NCBI GenBank assembly: GCA_050944255.1
Contig: JBMNQS010000038.1
Span: 1-20,566, forward strand
DNA length: 20,566 bases
Direction: 5' to 3'
Source: JBMNQS01 sp050944255
Lineage (GTDB): Bacteria; Bacillota; Clostridia; Christensenellales; Maliibacteriaceae
Below, in pieces: positions 14,009-20,566 of the stretch; positions within the stretch are counted from its first letter, which is position 1, and each line of letters opens with the position of its first letter. The position numbers and the translations under genes are program-made. The notes beneath the pieces were generated by a model that saw only the letters and a program-made list of their open reading frames with translations, ran no database searches and was not told the DNA's origin.

Positions 14009-15277
14009 TTACTTTTCGATCCTTTCCCTGCCGCCCATGTAGGGGCGAAGGATCGGGGGGATTTCCACGCTGCCGTCCTGTTTCTGATAGTTTTCCAGTA
14101 TGGCCGCCACCGTGCGGCCCACCGCCACGCCGGAGCCGTTGAGGGTATGGACGAATTGCACCCTGCCGTCCTCGTCGCGGAAACGAATGCCCGCGCGGCG
14201 GGCTTGGAAATCCTCGAAGTTGGAACAGGAGGAAATCTCCACATAGCGGCCGTAGCTGGGCATCCAGACCTCCAGGTCGTAGGTCTTGGCCGATGCAAAG
14301 CCCATGTCGCCCGTACAAAGGAGCGATACCCGGTAGGGGAGGCCCAAAAGCTGCAGCACCCGTTCGGCGTCGCTTGTCAGGAGCTCCAGTTCGTCGTAGG
14401 AGGTCTCCGGGCGGGTGAATTTCACCAGCTCCACCTTGTTGAACTGGTGCTGGCGGATCAGGCCCCGGGTGTCCCGGCCGGCGCTGCCGGCCTCGGCCCG
14501 GAAGCAGGCGGAATAGGCCGTATGATAGATGGGCAGATCGTCGAAATTCAAAATCTGCTCCCGGTACATATTGGTCACCGGCACCTCCGCCGTGGGAATC
14601 AGGAAGTAGTTGGTGCCGGCCACCTTGAAGGCGTCCTCCTCAAACTTGGGCAGTTGGCCCGTGCCCACCATGCTGCGGCGGTGCACCATGTAGGGCGGGA
14701 AAACCTCCGTATAGCCGTGCGCGATGTGGGTGTCCAGGAAAAAGCAGTAGACGGCCCGTTCCAACTGCGCCGCGGCGCCCTTGTAGAACGTGAAGCGGGC
14801 GCCGGTGACCCGGGCGGCGGCTTCAAAGTCCAGTATCCCCAAGTTTTCGCCGATGTCCCAATGGGGCAGCGGCTCAAAGTCAAAAGAAGGAGGCTTGCCC
14901 CAGGCGCGTATGACCTCATTGGCGGAATCGTCCGCCCCGTCGGGCACCGTTTTCGACGGAATATTGGGCACCGAGAGCAGAAACTCCTCAAACTTTTCGT
15001 CCAGCTCCTTCAAGGTTTCTTCCTTGGCGCCGATCTCTTCCGCCAGCGACTTCATGTCGGTCAAAAGCTGCGAAACGTCCCCGCCCTCTTTTTTCAGCAG
15101 AGGGATTTTCTTGGAATCGGCGGTGCGCCTGGCCCGAAGCGACTCCACCTGGCCAAGCAGCGCCCGCCGCCGCGCGTCCAGCTCCAAAAACGGCGCCACC
15201 TGCATATCGCTGCGACGGCTTTTCAGCGCCGTTTCCAGTATTTCAGGATTTTCCCGTATTCTTCTTGGGTCCAGCAT
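14009..15277 (-). CDS. serS: Serine--tRNA ligase SerRS
   Basis: SerRS charges tRNA-Ser with serine through seryl-adenylate; it is an essential cytosolic class II synthetase. The 422-residue product is full length. It starts MLDPRRIRENPE and has the long N-terminal antiparallel coiled coil (about 25-105) that grips the tRNA-Ser variable arm. The catalytic core includes TAEVPVTN, motif 2 (SACFRAEAGSAGRDTRGLIRQHQF, split here at G) and motif 3 (NGSGVAVGRTVAAILENYQ). I chose ATG 15277 because AAGGAGG lies upstream at the right distance; the in-frame start at 15328 lies within the leader terminator. Expression is governed by the T-box leader at 15311-15541. Downstream the terminator is interrupted by a repeat element. 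Confidence 0.97.
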   Translation of the reverse strand: MLDPRRIRENPEILETALKSRRSDMQVAPFLELDARRRALLGQVESLRARRTADSKKIPLLKKEGGDVSQLLTDMKSLAEEIGAKEETLKELDEKFEEFLLSVPNIPSKTVPDGADDSANEVIRAWGKPPSFDFEPLPHWDIGENLGILDFEAAARVTGARFTFYKGAAAQLERAVYCFFLDTHIAHGYTEVFPPYMVHRRSMVGTGQLPKFEEDAFKVAGTNYFLIPTAEVPVTNMYREQILNFDDLPIYHTAYSACFRAEAGSAGRDTRGLIRQHQFNKVELVKFTRPETSYDELELLTSDAERVLQLLGLPYRVSLLCTGDMGFASAKTYDLEVWMPSYGRYVEISSCSNFEDFQARRAGIRFRDEDGRVQFVHTLNGSGVAVGRTVAAILENYQKQDGSVEIPPILRPYMGGRERIEK

Positions 15278-15310
15278 ATTTTTTTGCCTCCTTGGATGCA
15301 AAGTATCTAT

Positions 15311-15541
15311 AAAAAATCGCCCCTGCAAATAATAAGGGACGAAAAATCACTTTCCGCGTTGCCACCCTGATTGGCGCCCGAAGGCGCCCGGCTCGTCTGC
15401 CCGTAACGGGGGCCGCCGGCAAGGCTCATCGCCTGCTGCTTGAAAGGTGGAAAGGCCTCTTCGCATAGCGGCTTTCAGCCGGCGCCGCCTCTCTGCAATG
15501 CGATCTTTTTGCCATGTTCCTTCCTGATGGCGCATTTATGT
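15311..15541 (-). promoter_or_regulatory. T-box riboswitch leader of serS
   Basis: On the minus strand the T-box core AGGGTGGCAACGCGG occupies 15354-15368. It is followed by a terminator, CGTCCC (15336-15341) with GGGGCG (15318-15323), then T residues (15311-15316). Upstream is a stem I-like region with the GAGAGGCGGC and CTGAAAGCCGC segments, closed by ATCGC/GCGAT. Uncharged tRNA-Ser should stabilise the antiterminator. A plausible specifier is UCC followed by A (plus-strand complement at 15449-15451), a serine codon; the assignment of the specifier is tentative. Confidence 0.9.
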
Positions 15542-15547
15542 GGATTT

Positions 15548-15576
15548 ATTATGGCACTTTTGCCTCGCTTTTACAA
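15548..15576 (-). promoter_or_regulatory. Promoter of the serS T-box transcript
   Basis: On the minus strand, -35 TTGTAA (15571-15576), 17-bp spacer and -10 CATAAT (15548-15553, five of six). The start point would be near 15541, giving a leader of about 265 bases. The promoter lies only 15 bases past the stop codon of the PTS-like gene. Confidence 0.7.
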
Positions 15577-15591
15577 GCAAAATCTGAATTT

Positions 15592-16614
15592 TCAGGTTTC
15601 CAGGGCCATATCGCCGCGCTTGACCCAGCCCAGCTTGCGCAGTCCGGAGTCCGCCAGAAGCGTCACGGCGATGGGAATGACTATGTGCAGCAGAAGGATG
15701 CGCAGCAGAAGCCAGCCGGGGCTTGAACCTTCGGACATGGTGGCCCATGTGGCAAACTGCCCCACAAGGCCGCTGGTGCCCATGCCGGCGCCCACGGCAT
15801 TGCACTGCATGGCGAAAACGGTGGTGGACAGCGGTCCCACCACGGCGGAGGCCATCGTGGGGGCGATCCATATCTGCGGGCGGCGGGCCACGTTGCCCAA
15901 TTGCAGCTTGGAGGTGCCCAGCCCCTGGGCCAGGACGCTGCCGATGCGGTTATCCCGGTAGCTGGCGGCGGCAAAGCCCACCATCTGCGCGCTGCAGCCG
16001 GCCACCGACGCGCCGCCGGCCAGGCCCGAAAGCCCGATGGAAATGGCGATGGCTGCGCTGGAGACGGGCCCTGTAAGGGCCATGCCCATGATCACGGCCA
16101 CGGCGATGCCCATCAAAAACGGCTGCAGGGCGGTGGCGCGCATCACCACCTCGCCGATGTAGGTCATGAAGCGGCCCACCGGCGGGCCCACGAAGAGCCC
16201 CACCAGGCCGCCGGACAAAATGACGGCGGCGGGCACCAGCACGATATCCACGCCGGTTTTCCCGCAGACGAGATCGCCCACAATGGCGCCCACGATGGCG
16301 GCGGCCACCGCGCCCACGGGCCCTCCCCCGGAGGCGTAGCCGATGGCGCCGGTGACGGCGGCGGAAAAGACCACCAGAGGCCGTGAACCCATGCCGTGGA
16401 CGATGGCTACCCCGATGGCCGCGCCCACCACCGGAGAGGTGGCGCCGATGACCTCGGTCAGCCTGGTGAGAAAAGAAAGTCCGGGAATCTGGGCCAGCTG
16501 GTTTAAGATCAGCCCGATAATCAGCGTACAGAAGAGCCCCAGCGCCATGGAACTGAAGGGAGTTACCAGGTATTTTTTTAATAAACTGCCTGCGGAGGCG
16601 TCTTTTTTGCTCAC
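15592..16614 (-). CDS. PTS-type IIC-like integral membrane transporter (PTS_EIIC_2)
   Basis: A 340-residue, very hydrophobic, Gly/Ala-rich protein with about eight to ten membrane segments. Features such as GAAIGVAIVHGMGSRPLVVFSA, GPPVGRFMTYIGEVV and ASVAGCSAQMVGFAAASYRDN match the PTS_EIIC_2 family (Pfam PF13303), putative sugar-specific permease subunits of the phosphotransferase system. No IIA, IIB or HPr partner is present nearby, so transport by a full PTS cannot be claimed. Orphan members of this family are common in Firmicutes and some may have a non-PTS role. GTG 16614 is chosen because AAGGAG lies 8 bases upstream. No clear terminator lies between it and the serS promoter. Confidence 0.85.
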   Translation of the reverse strand: MSKKDASAGSLLKKYLVTPFSSMALGLFCTLIIGLILNQLAQIPGLSFLTRLTEVIGATSPVVGAAIGVAIVHGMGSRPLVVFSAAVTGAIGYASGGGPVGAVAAAIVGAIVGDLVCGKTGVDIVLVPAAVILSGGLVGLFVGPPVGRFMTYIGEVVMRATALQPFLMGIAVAVIMGMALTGPVSSAAIAISIGLSGLAGGASVAGCSAQMVGFAAASYRDNRIGSVLAQGLGTSKLQLGNVARRPQIWIAPTMASAVVGPLSTTVFAMQCNAVGAGMGTSGLVGQFATWATMSEGSSPGWLLLRILLLHIVIPIAVTLLADSGLRKLGWVKRGDMALET

Positions 16615-16697
16615 GTTTTATGCTCCTTTTTCGCCTGTTCCCAACGGGGAGGCCGGCATACCTTCGCCCGCCCCGGCGAAAAAGATTCCGCCGAAGG

Positions 16698-18410
16698 TTA
16701 CATGCTCTGCGGCGCGTGCAGCCCGATGAGATACAGGGCCTTTCGGATCACGCTGCGGGTGGCCTCGGTGAGGGCCAAGCGCGCGTCACGGACCTCCTTT
16801 TCGTCGCAGAGGATCTGGTGCTCGTAGTAGAATTTATTGTACGCCTGGGCCACGTCCACCACGTAGCGGGTGATCACAGAGGGCTCGTACTGCTCCGCGG
16901 CGGCGGATACCGCCTGCGGGAACCGGGCCAGAAGCGCAAGCAGGCTCTGGGCCTCTTCGTCGCACAGGGCCCCGGGATCGCCGGAGCCGCGCAAACCCTC
17001 CGGCGCCTTCTTCAGCACGCTGCAGCAGCGCGCGTGCGTGTACTGCACGTAGGGGCCGGTTTCGCCGTCGAAGTTCAGCGCCCGCTCGAAGGTGAACGTA
17101 ATGTCCTTGATCCTTCCGGCAGAGAGCGTCTGGAACACCAGCGCCCCCACGCCCACCTGCCTGGCGGTTTCATCGGGATTTTCAAGCTCGGGGCTCTTTT
17201 CCAGCATGATCTGGCGGGCCTTGTCGATGCAGCTGTCCAGCACGTCCTGCAGGAACACCACGTTGCCGCGGCGCGTGGAGAGCGTGGCGTCCTTGAGGCT
17301 CACCATCCCGAAGGCCACGTGTACCATGTCCTTTGCCCAGTCGTAGCCCATCTTCTCCAGCACCTTGAAAAACTGTTGAAAATGAAGATTCTGCTGGTAG
17401 GCCACCACGTACAGCGACTTGTGGAAGCCATACGTCTTTCTGCGGTAAATGGCCGCCGCGATGTCCCGCGTGGCGTACAGCGTGGCGCCGTCCGCCTTTA
17501 AAATCATGCAGGGGGGCATGTCCTCCTCGGCAAGGTCCACCACCAGCGCGCCCTGGCTGCGCTCAAGCAGGTTCTTTTGCTCCAGCTCATCCAGCACGCC
17601 CCCGATCTTGTCATTGTAAAAGCTTTCCCCGGCATACGAATCAAAATGCACGTCGAGAAGATCGTAGATGCGCTGCACTTCCTTGAGGGTAATGTCCTTG
17701 AACCATTCAAACAGCGCCATGGCTTCTTCGTCGCCGTCCTCGATGCGCCGGAACCAGGCGCGGGCCTCGTCGCCCAAAGCCTCGTCCTTTTCCGCCTCGT
17801 CGTGGAACCGGACGTAGATTTTCAAAAGGCCCGATACGCCGTCGCGCTCGATTTCCTCTTTGTCGCCCCACTTCTTGAACGCCACGATCAGCTTGCCGAA
17901 CTGGGTGCCCCAGTCGCCAAGGTGGTTGATGCCCACGGTTTTGTAGCCCAGAAACGTATAGATGCGTGTGAGGGCGTTTCCGATGGCCGTGGAGGACAGG
18001 TGTCCGATATGAAAGGGCTTTGCGATATTGATGGACGAAAAATCGATGCAGATCACTCGGCCGTTTCCGTCCATGGCGCTGCCGTAATTTTCGCCGGATT
18101 CGAAAATGGACGAAAGGGTATTTTCGGCAAAGCGGGCGCGGTCCAGATAAAAATTCAGGTAGCCGCCCACCGCCTCCACCCGCTCCAGGTATTCGGGCAG
18201 GTTTTCCCTGATAATGTCCGCCATTTCCTGGGCAATGGCGGGGGACGCCTTGCGCAGCGCCCTTGACAGCTTAAAACACGGCAGCGCAAAATCCCCCAGT
18301 TTTCTCTCGGGGGGATTTTCGATCATCTGAAGCACGTCCGCGGCCTCGATGCCCGCCTCTTTGGGGGCGGCGCCGGCGATCAGCCCGGCGAGAAGTTGCG
18401 TATAATTCAT
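16698..18410 (-). CDS. argS: Arginine--tRNA ligase ArgRS
   Basis: ArgRS charges tRNA-Arg in the cytosol and, unusually, needs the tRNA for amino-acid activation. The 570-residue class I synthetase has an N-terminal tRNA-binding domain (about 1-110), the HIGH motif at 134-137 in NIAKPFHIGHLSS, and LSTRRGNVV in place of a canonical KMSKS, as is usual for many ArgRS. The C-terminal DALR-type anticodon-binding domain ends in LYLIGLHAPQSM. ATG 18410 (MNYTQLLAG) follows AAAGGATG; the longer in-frame start at 18485 overlaps the promoter -35 and is rejected. The gene is monocistronic as far as can be seen, with promoter at 18457-18485. Confidence 0.96.
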   Translation of the reverse strand: MNYTQLLAGLIAGAAPKEAGIEAADVLQMIENPPERKLGDFALPCFKLSRALRKASPAIAQEMADIIRENLPEYLERVEAVGGYLNFYLDRARFAENTLSSIFESGENYGSAMDGNGRVICIDFSSINIAKPFHIGHLSSTAIGNALTRIYTFLGYKTVGINHLGDWGTQFGKLIVAFKKWGDKEEIERDGVSGLLKIYVRFHDEAEKDEALGDEARAWFRRIEDGDEEAMALFEWFKDITLKEVQRIYDLLDVHFDSYAGESFYNDKIGGVLDELEQKNLLERSQGALVVDLAEEDMPPCMILKADGATLYATRDIAAAIYRRKTYGFHKSLYVVAYQQNLHFQQFFKVLEKMGYDWAKDMVHVAFGMVSLKDATLSTRRGNVVFLQDVLDSCIDKARQIMLEKSPELENPDETARQVGVGALVFQTLSAGRIKDITFTFERALNFDGETGPYVQYTHARCCSVLKKAPEGLRGSGDPGALCDEEAQSLLALLARFPQAVSAAAEQYEPSVITRYVVDVAQAYNKFYYEHQILCDEKEVRDARLALTEATRSVIRKALYLIGLHAPQSM

Positions 18411-18456
18411 ATTTCGATCATCCTTTGGCTTGCCTTTTGACGGGAAGTCGTTACTT

Positions 18457-18485
18457 AGTATAGTACAGTTTCCGCTCAGGCGCAA
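18457..18485 (-). promoter_or_regulatory. Promoter of argS
   Basis: On the minus strand, -35 TTGCGC (18480-18485), 17-bp spacer and -10 TATACT (18457-18462, five of six), 46 bases before the argS start. No T-box core motif is seen in the short leader. Confidence 0.65.
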
Positions 18486-18705
18486 TACGGCAATACGCTT
18501 AGGATGCTTTTTTCAGGCATGGTTATGCGGCCCGCAGCACGAAGAAAACGCGCCGTGTTTTTGAGGCCGCCGGCCGGATCGGTGAAGGCAAGAGAGCCCC
18601 TTTCACGAAAGATTTTATGGCCTGTGGCAAGAATTTGCGCGCGCAGGCGATAGGGAAGCGGCGAGGTAAAACCCACGGAAAGAATTGATGGGGTTTCCGG
18701 GTGCG

Positions 18706-18735
18706 GCATTTGAGCGCGCCGGCGCGCTCAAATGC
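18706..18735. repeat. Perfect 30-bp palindrome at the end of the MerR gene
   Basis: GCATTTGAGCGCGCC (18706-18720) is followed at once by its exact reverse complement (18721-18735). The MerR stop codon (18728-18730) lies inside it. It would fold into a very stable hairpin in RNA from either strand, but no T tract follows on the minus strand, so it is not a canonical terminator. Confidence 0.85.
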
Positions 18736-19618
18736 GTTTGGTTAGCTTTTCAAGCTCCGGGTATTGTTCCAAAAGAGCATCGCCGGCCTTTTGCATGCGG
18801 TCCGTATAGTCGCGGTAGGCGGGGGAGAGGATCTTCATGTTTTCGATGAAGATCTCCGTGTAGCCGCTTTGCGTTTGGAACGTCCGCATGGCGCGCAGGG
18901 CCTTGCCCGCGTCGGATGCCTCAAAGGCTTCAGACGCGCGGTAATCGATGTACTCCTGCAGAAAACCCTTCTGCTTTTCAATGAAGGCCTCCGGATCGCC
19001 CGCGGCCTGCTCCAGGGCCTGCATCTGGCCGCAGTGCAGCGCCTCCAACGCCTGCTCGTCCGGTGCGTCCAGCGTTTGGGCGAAAAAATCCTCCAACTCC
19101 CGAGGAAAGTCCACTTCGTCCAGGAAGGCCGTGATGCGGCCGAAGGCTTCCCGCTGCTCACCGGTGATCACGCGGACGTCCAAAAAGGCGCCGAAATGCA
19201 CCGCCAAAAACCGGCCGAAGGGTCCCGGGAATGCCAGGCGCAGCTTTTCTTTCAGCGTTTCGTTGACGCCGAAGATGTCTTTTGCCGCTTCTTTGGCGGC
19301 CTGGAAGTCCAGCCCCTGCGCCAGGCGGTCTAAAATACGGAGCTGCGCCTCTTTCAATGACAATGCGTCACGGGCCCTCCCGGCGGCCCGTGAAAGGGCG
19401 GCCTGCGGGTCCTTTCCAGTCAAAATTTCCTTGATCTGGGGCACCGGCAGCCCCAAACGGCGCAATAGCACGATGTTTTCAAGCGTCTGCGCGTCGGCTT
19501 GGCTATACCGACGGTAGCCGCTTTCGTCCGTCCGCGGGTGAAGCAGCCCTTGTGCCTGGTAGTACGCAACGGCTTTTTTGGTGACGCCGTATTTTTTCAT
19601 CAGCTGGCCGATCAGCAT
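18728..19618 (-). CDS. MerR-family transcriptional regulator
   Basis: A 296-residue regulator. The N-terminal winged helix-turn-helix reads MLIGQLMKKYGVTKKAVAYYQAQGLLHPRTDESGYRRY in short: helix-turn-helix at 4-23, wing with GYRRYS at 35-40. The linking helix follows at about 43-110 (LRRLGLPVPQIKEIL). The remaining about 180 residues form an alpha-helical effector domain of unknown ligand; it lacks the cysteine sites of metal-sensing MerR proteins and resembles no domain I can name. ATG 19618 follows GGGAG and is chosen because the domain starts there; a longer in-frame start at 19684 would lie upstream of its promoter. It is probably autoregulated through the 19-bp-spacer promoter at 19639-19669. 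Confidence 0.9.
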   Translation of the reverse strand: MLIGQLMKKYGVTKKAVAYYQAQGLLHPRTDESGYRRYSQADAQTLENIVLLRRLGLPVPQIKEILTGKDPQAALSRAAGRARDALSLKEAQLRILDRLAQGLDFQAAKEAAKDIFGVNETLKEKLRLAFPGPFGRFLAVHFGAFLDVRVITGEQREAFGRITAFLDEVDFPRELEDFFAQTLDAPDEQALEALHCGQMQALEQAAGDPEAFIEKQKGFLQEYIDYRASEAFEASDAGKALRAMRTFQTQSGYTEIFIENMKILSPAYRDYTDRMQKAGDALLEQYPELEKLTKRI

Positions 19619-19638
19619 ATTATCACGCTCCCGAATCG

Positions 19639-19669
19639 ATTGTAAGCCGTTCCCCTGGGGGCCGGTCAA
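19639..19669 (-). promoter_or_regulatory. MerR-type promoter with 19-bp spacer and operator dyad
   Basis: On the minus strand, -35 TTGACC (19664-19669), a 19-bp spacer and -10 TACAAT (19639-19644). A dyad CCCC-A-GGGG (19652-19660) sits in the spacer. MerR regulators act on just such over-long spacers by untwisting the DNA, so this is the likely autoregulatory site. Confidence 0.7.
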
Positions 19670-19765
19670 GCATTTTTTATCCACCTTTGGCCGCCGGATG
19701 CAAAAAGTTTTTTATTCGGGGCAAAAATACATGTAAAATGGTGCAAAAAACCCGCGAAAAAACGC

Positions 19766-19793
19766 TTGACAACGGGGAGGGTTATGATAAAAT
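19766..19793 (+). promoter_or_regulatory. Promoter of the XRE-cupin regulator / pot operon
   Basis: Perfect -35 TTGACA (19766-19771), 16-bp spacer and -10 TAAAAT (19788-19793, five of six). The start point near 19800 gives a leader of about 93 bases. Confidence 0.8.
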
Positions 19794-19818
19794 TAATCCC
19801 GTGCGTGTTTAGGGAGAG

Positions 19819-19846
19819 TAAACTTAGAGTTTATTTTAACGAAACT
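19819..19846. promoter_or_regulatory. Probable operator in the leader of the XRE-cupin gene
   Basis: TAAACT-TAG-AGTTTA (19819-19833) is a 15-bp palindrome just downstream of the predicted start point. A third arm, AAACT, at 19842-19846 forms a second inverted pair with AGTTT (19828-19832). The place fits autorepression by the XRE-cupin protein; binding is inferred. Confidence 0.5.
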
Positions 19847-19892
19847 TGCATACCTGAATATAAGACGCGCTGAAAAGGCAGGTGAGCGCACA

Positions 19893-20432
19893 GTGGACAT
19901 CGGTGAGAAGATCAAGCGGCTGCGGGTGAAGTACGGGCTGACGCAGCAGGAACTGGCCAACCGCACCGAGCTTTCCAAAGGCTATATATCGCAGCTTGAG
20001 CGGAATTTGACGTCGCCGTCCATCGCTACGCTGAGGGACCTTCTGGAGAGCTTGGGCACGAATCTGAAGGACTTTTTCAGCGACGACGCGCCGGAGAAGG
20101 TGATCTTCCCGCGCCAGGATGCCTATGAGACGCCGGATGAGGAAGCCGGCCATGTGGTCAAATGGCTGGTGCCCAACGCCCAGAAAAATGTGATGGAGCC
20201 CATTTTGGTGAGCATCGCTCCCGGCGGGGAAAGCGCCAGGGACGACCCTCACGAGGGAGAGGAATTCGGTTACGTCTTATCCGGAAGCGTGCTGCTGCAT
20301 CTGGGCGAGGAGAAAATGCGCGCCCGCCGCGGCGACTCGTTCTATTTTAAACCCACCATGCCGCACTATCTGGAAAACACCGGCAAGGTCGAAGCCGTGG
20401 TGCTGTGGGTGTCGTCGCCGCCGTGGTTTTAA
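19893..20432 (+). CDS. XRE-family regulator with C-terminal cupin domain
   Basis: A 179-residue DNA-binding protein with an N-terminal XRE helix-turn-helix (residues 5-60; LTQQELANRTELSKGYISQLER) and a C-terminal cupin (about 100-176; HEGEEFGYVLSGSVLLHLG, GDSFYFKP, MPHYLEN). Proteins of this build, such as PuuR and many clostridial homologues, control polyamine uptake or catabolism and sense a small ligand through the cupin fold. The gene begins with GTG 19893, preceded by AGGTGA 7 bases upstream. It lies 74 bases before a start that looks like potA, the usual arrangement in Clostridia, which supports a role in polyamine transport control. The ligand is inferred from context only. Confidence 0.92.
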   Translation: MDIGEKIKRLRVKYGLTQQELANRTELSKGYISQLERNLTSPSIATLRDLLESLGTNLKDFFSDDAPEKVIFPRQDAYETPDEEAGHVVKWLVPNAQKNVMEPILVSIAPGGESARDDPHEGEEFGYVLSGSVLLHLGEEKMRARRGDSFYFKPTMPHYLENTGKVEAVVLWVSSPPWF

Positions 20433-20461
20433 CCAAGCAGCCGGCAGAAACGTCATAATCA

Positions 20462-20479
20462 CGGGAGAAACCTCTCCCG
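20462..20479 (+). other. Hairpin between the XRE-cupin gene and potA
   Basis: CGGGAGA (20462-20468) pairs with TCTCCCG (20473-20479) around AACC. No T tract follows, so it is more likely an RNA-processing or stability element, or an attenuator, than a terminator. Confidence 0.45.
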
Positions 20480-20506
20480 CAAAGCAGTGGAAAGGGCCAT
20501 GAAGCT

Positions 20507-20566
20507 ATGCCAGGAAAAGAACATCTGATCGATTTGGTCGACATCAGCATGGATTACAACGGTGAC
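20507..20566 (+). CDS. potA: Probable spermidine/putrescine ABC transporter ATP-binding protein PotA (3' cut by window)
   Basis: Only the first 20 codons are present: MPGKEHLIDLVDISMDYNGD. The LIDLVDISMDY pattern is the first beta strand and turn of an ABC ATPase, just before where the Walker A would come. A PotA identity is inferred mainly from the XRE-cupin gene directly upstream, which in Clostridia commonly heads potABCD. The ribosome binding site is modest (AAAGGG, 10 bases upstream). Another ABC ATPase cannot be excluded because no ATP-binding motif lies in the window. Confidence 0.6.
   Translation, partial: MPGKEHLIDLVDISMDYNGD

Noticed and set aside
18476..18709. Minus-strand frame of 77 residues between argS and the MerR gene
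   Set aside because: It overlaps the argS -35, lacks a ribosome binding site and has no recognisable fold; too weak to report.

Overview
The window looks like a GC-rich member of the Clostridia (Firmicutes). The order mnmE-mnmG-rsmG-noc-parA-parB, with perfect parS sites, is the classic replication-origin-proximal block of Firmicutes. A serS T-box leader, a Noc-type ParB paralogue and many AAGGAGG-like ribosome binding sites agree with this. I cannot name a genus from sequence alone.

Layout. (1) 2-3720, plus: 3' part of mnmE, then mnmG and rsmG, two tRNA wobble-uridine modification genes and a 16S rRNA methyltransferase, closed by a terminator. (2) 3714-6464, plus: noc with its own promoter, two parS sites 42 bp apart, a terminator, then a parA-parB operon with its own promoter. 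(3) 6521-7676, minus: a TetR-family regulator followed by a small cysteine-rich protein. (4) 7789-10060, minus: an anchored propeller-like protein (DUF5711-like) and a CvpA-family membrane protein, followed by an interrupted terminator. (5) 10225-10746, plus: an AT-rich DinB-like gene broken by a nonsense codon, probably acquired. (6) 10980-11975, minus: dapF with clear promoter and terminator. (7) 12190-12362, plus: a probable structured non-coding RNA. (8) 12695-13240, minus: a small secreted or anchored protein of unknown function. (9) 13613-15576, minus: serS under T-box control, with a second interrupted terminator. (10) 15592-16614, minus: a PTS IIC-like membrane protein. (11) 16698-18485, minus: argS. 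(12) 18706-19669, minus: a MerR-family regulator with an elongated 19-bp promoter spacer typical of MerR control. (13) 19766-20566, plus: an XRE-cupin regulator and the first 20 codons of what is probably potA (polyamine ABC transporter ATPase).

The least expected signal is a pair of related, non-coding, hairpin-rich repeat elements (7811-8087 and 13632-13965). Each sits between two near-copies of the terminator hairpin of the gene upstream (cvpA, serS). The terminator stems differ between the two loci but are nearly duplicated within each locus, so the element appears to insert at intrinsic terminators and duplicate the stem. The second item is the structured RNA candidate at 12190-12362. 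All functional calls come from reading motifs; no database search was possible.
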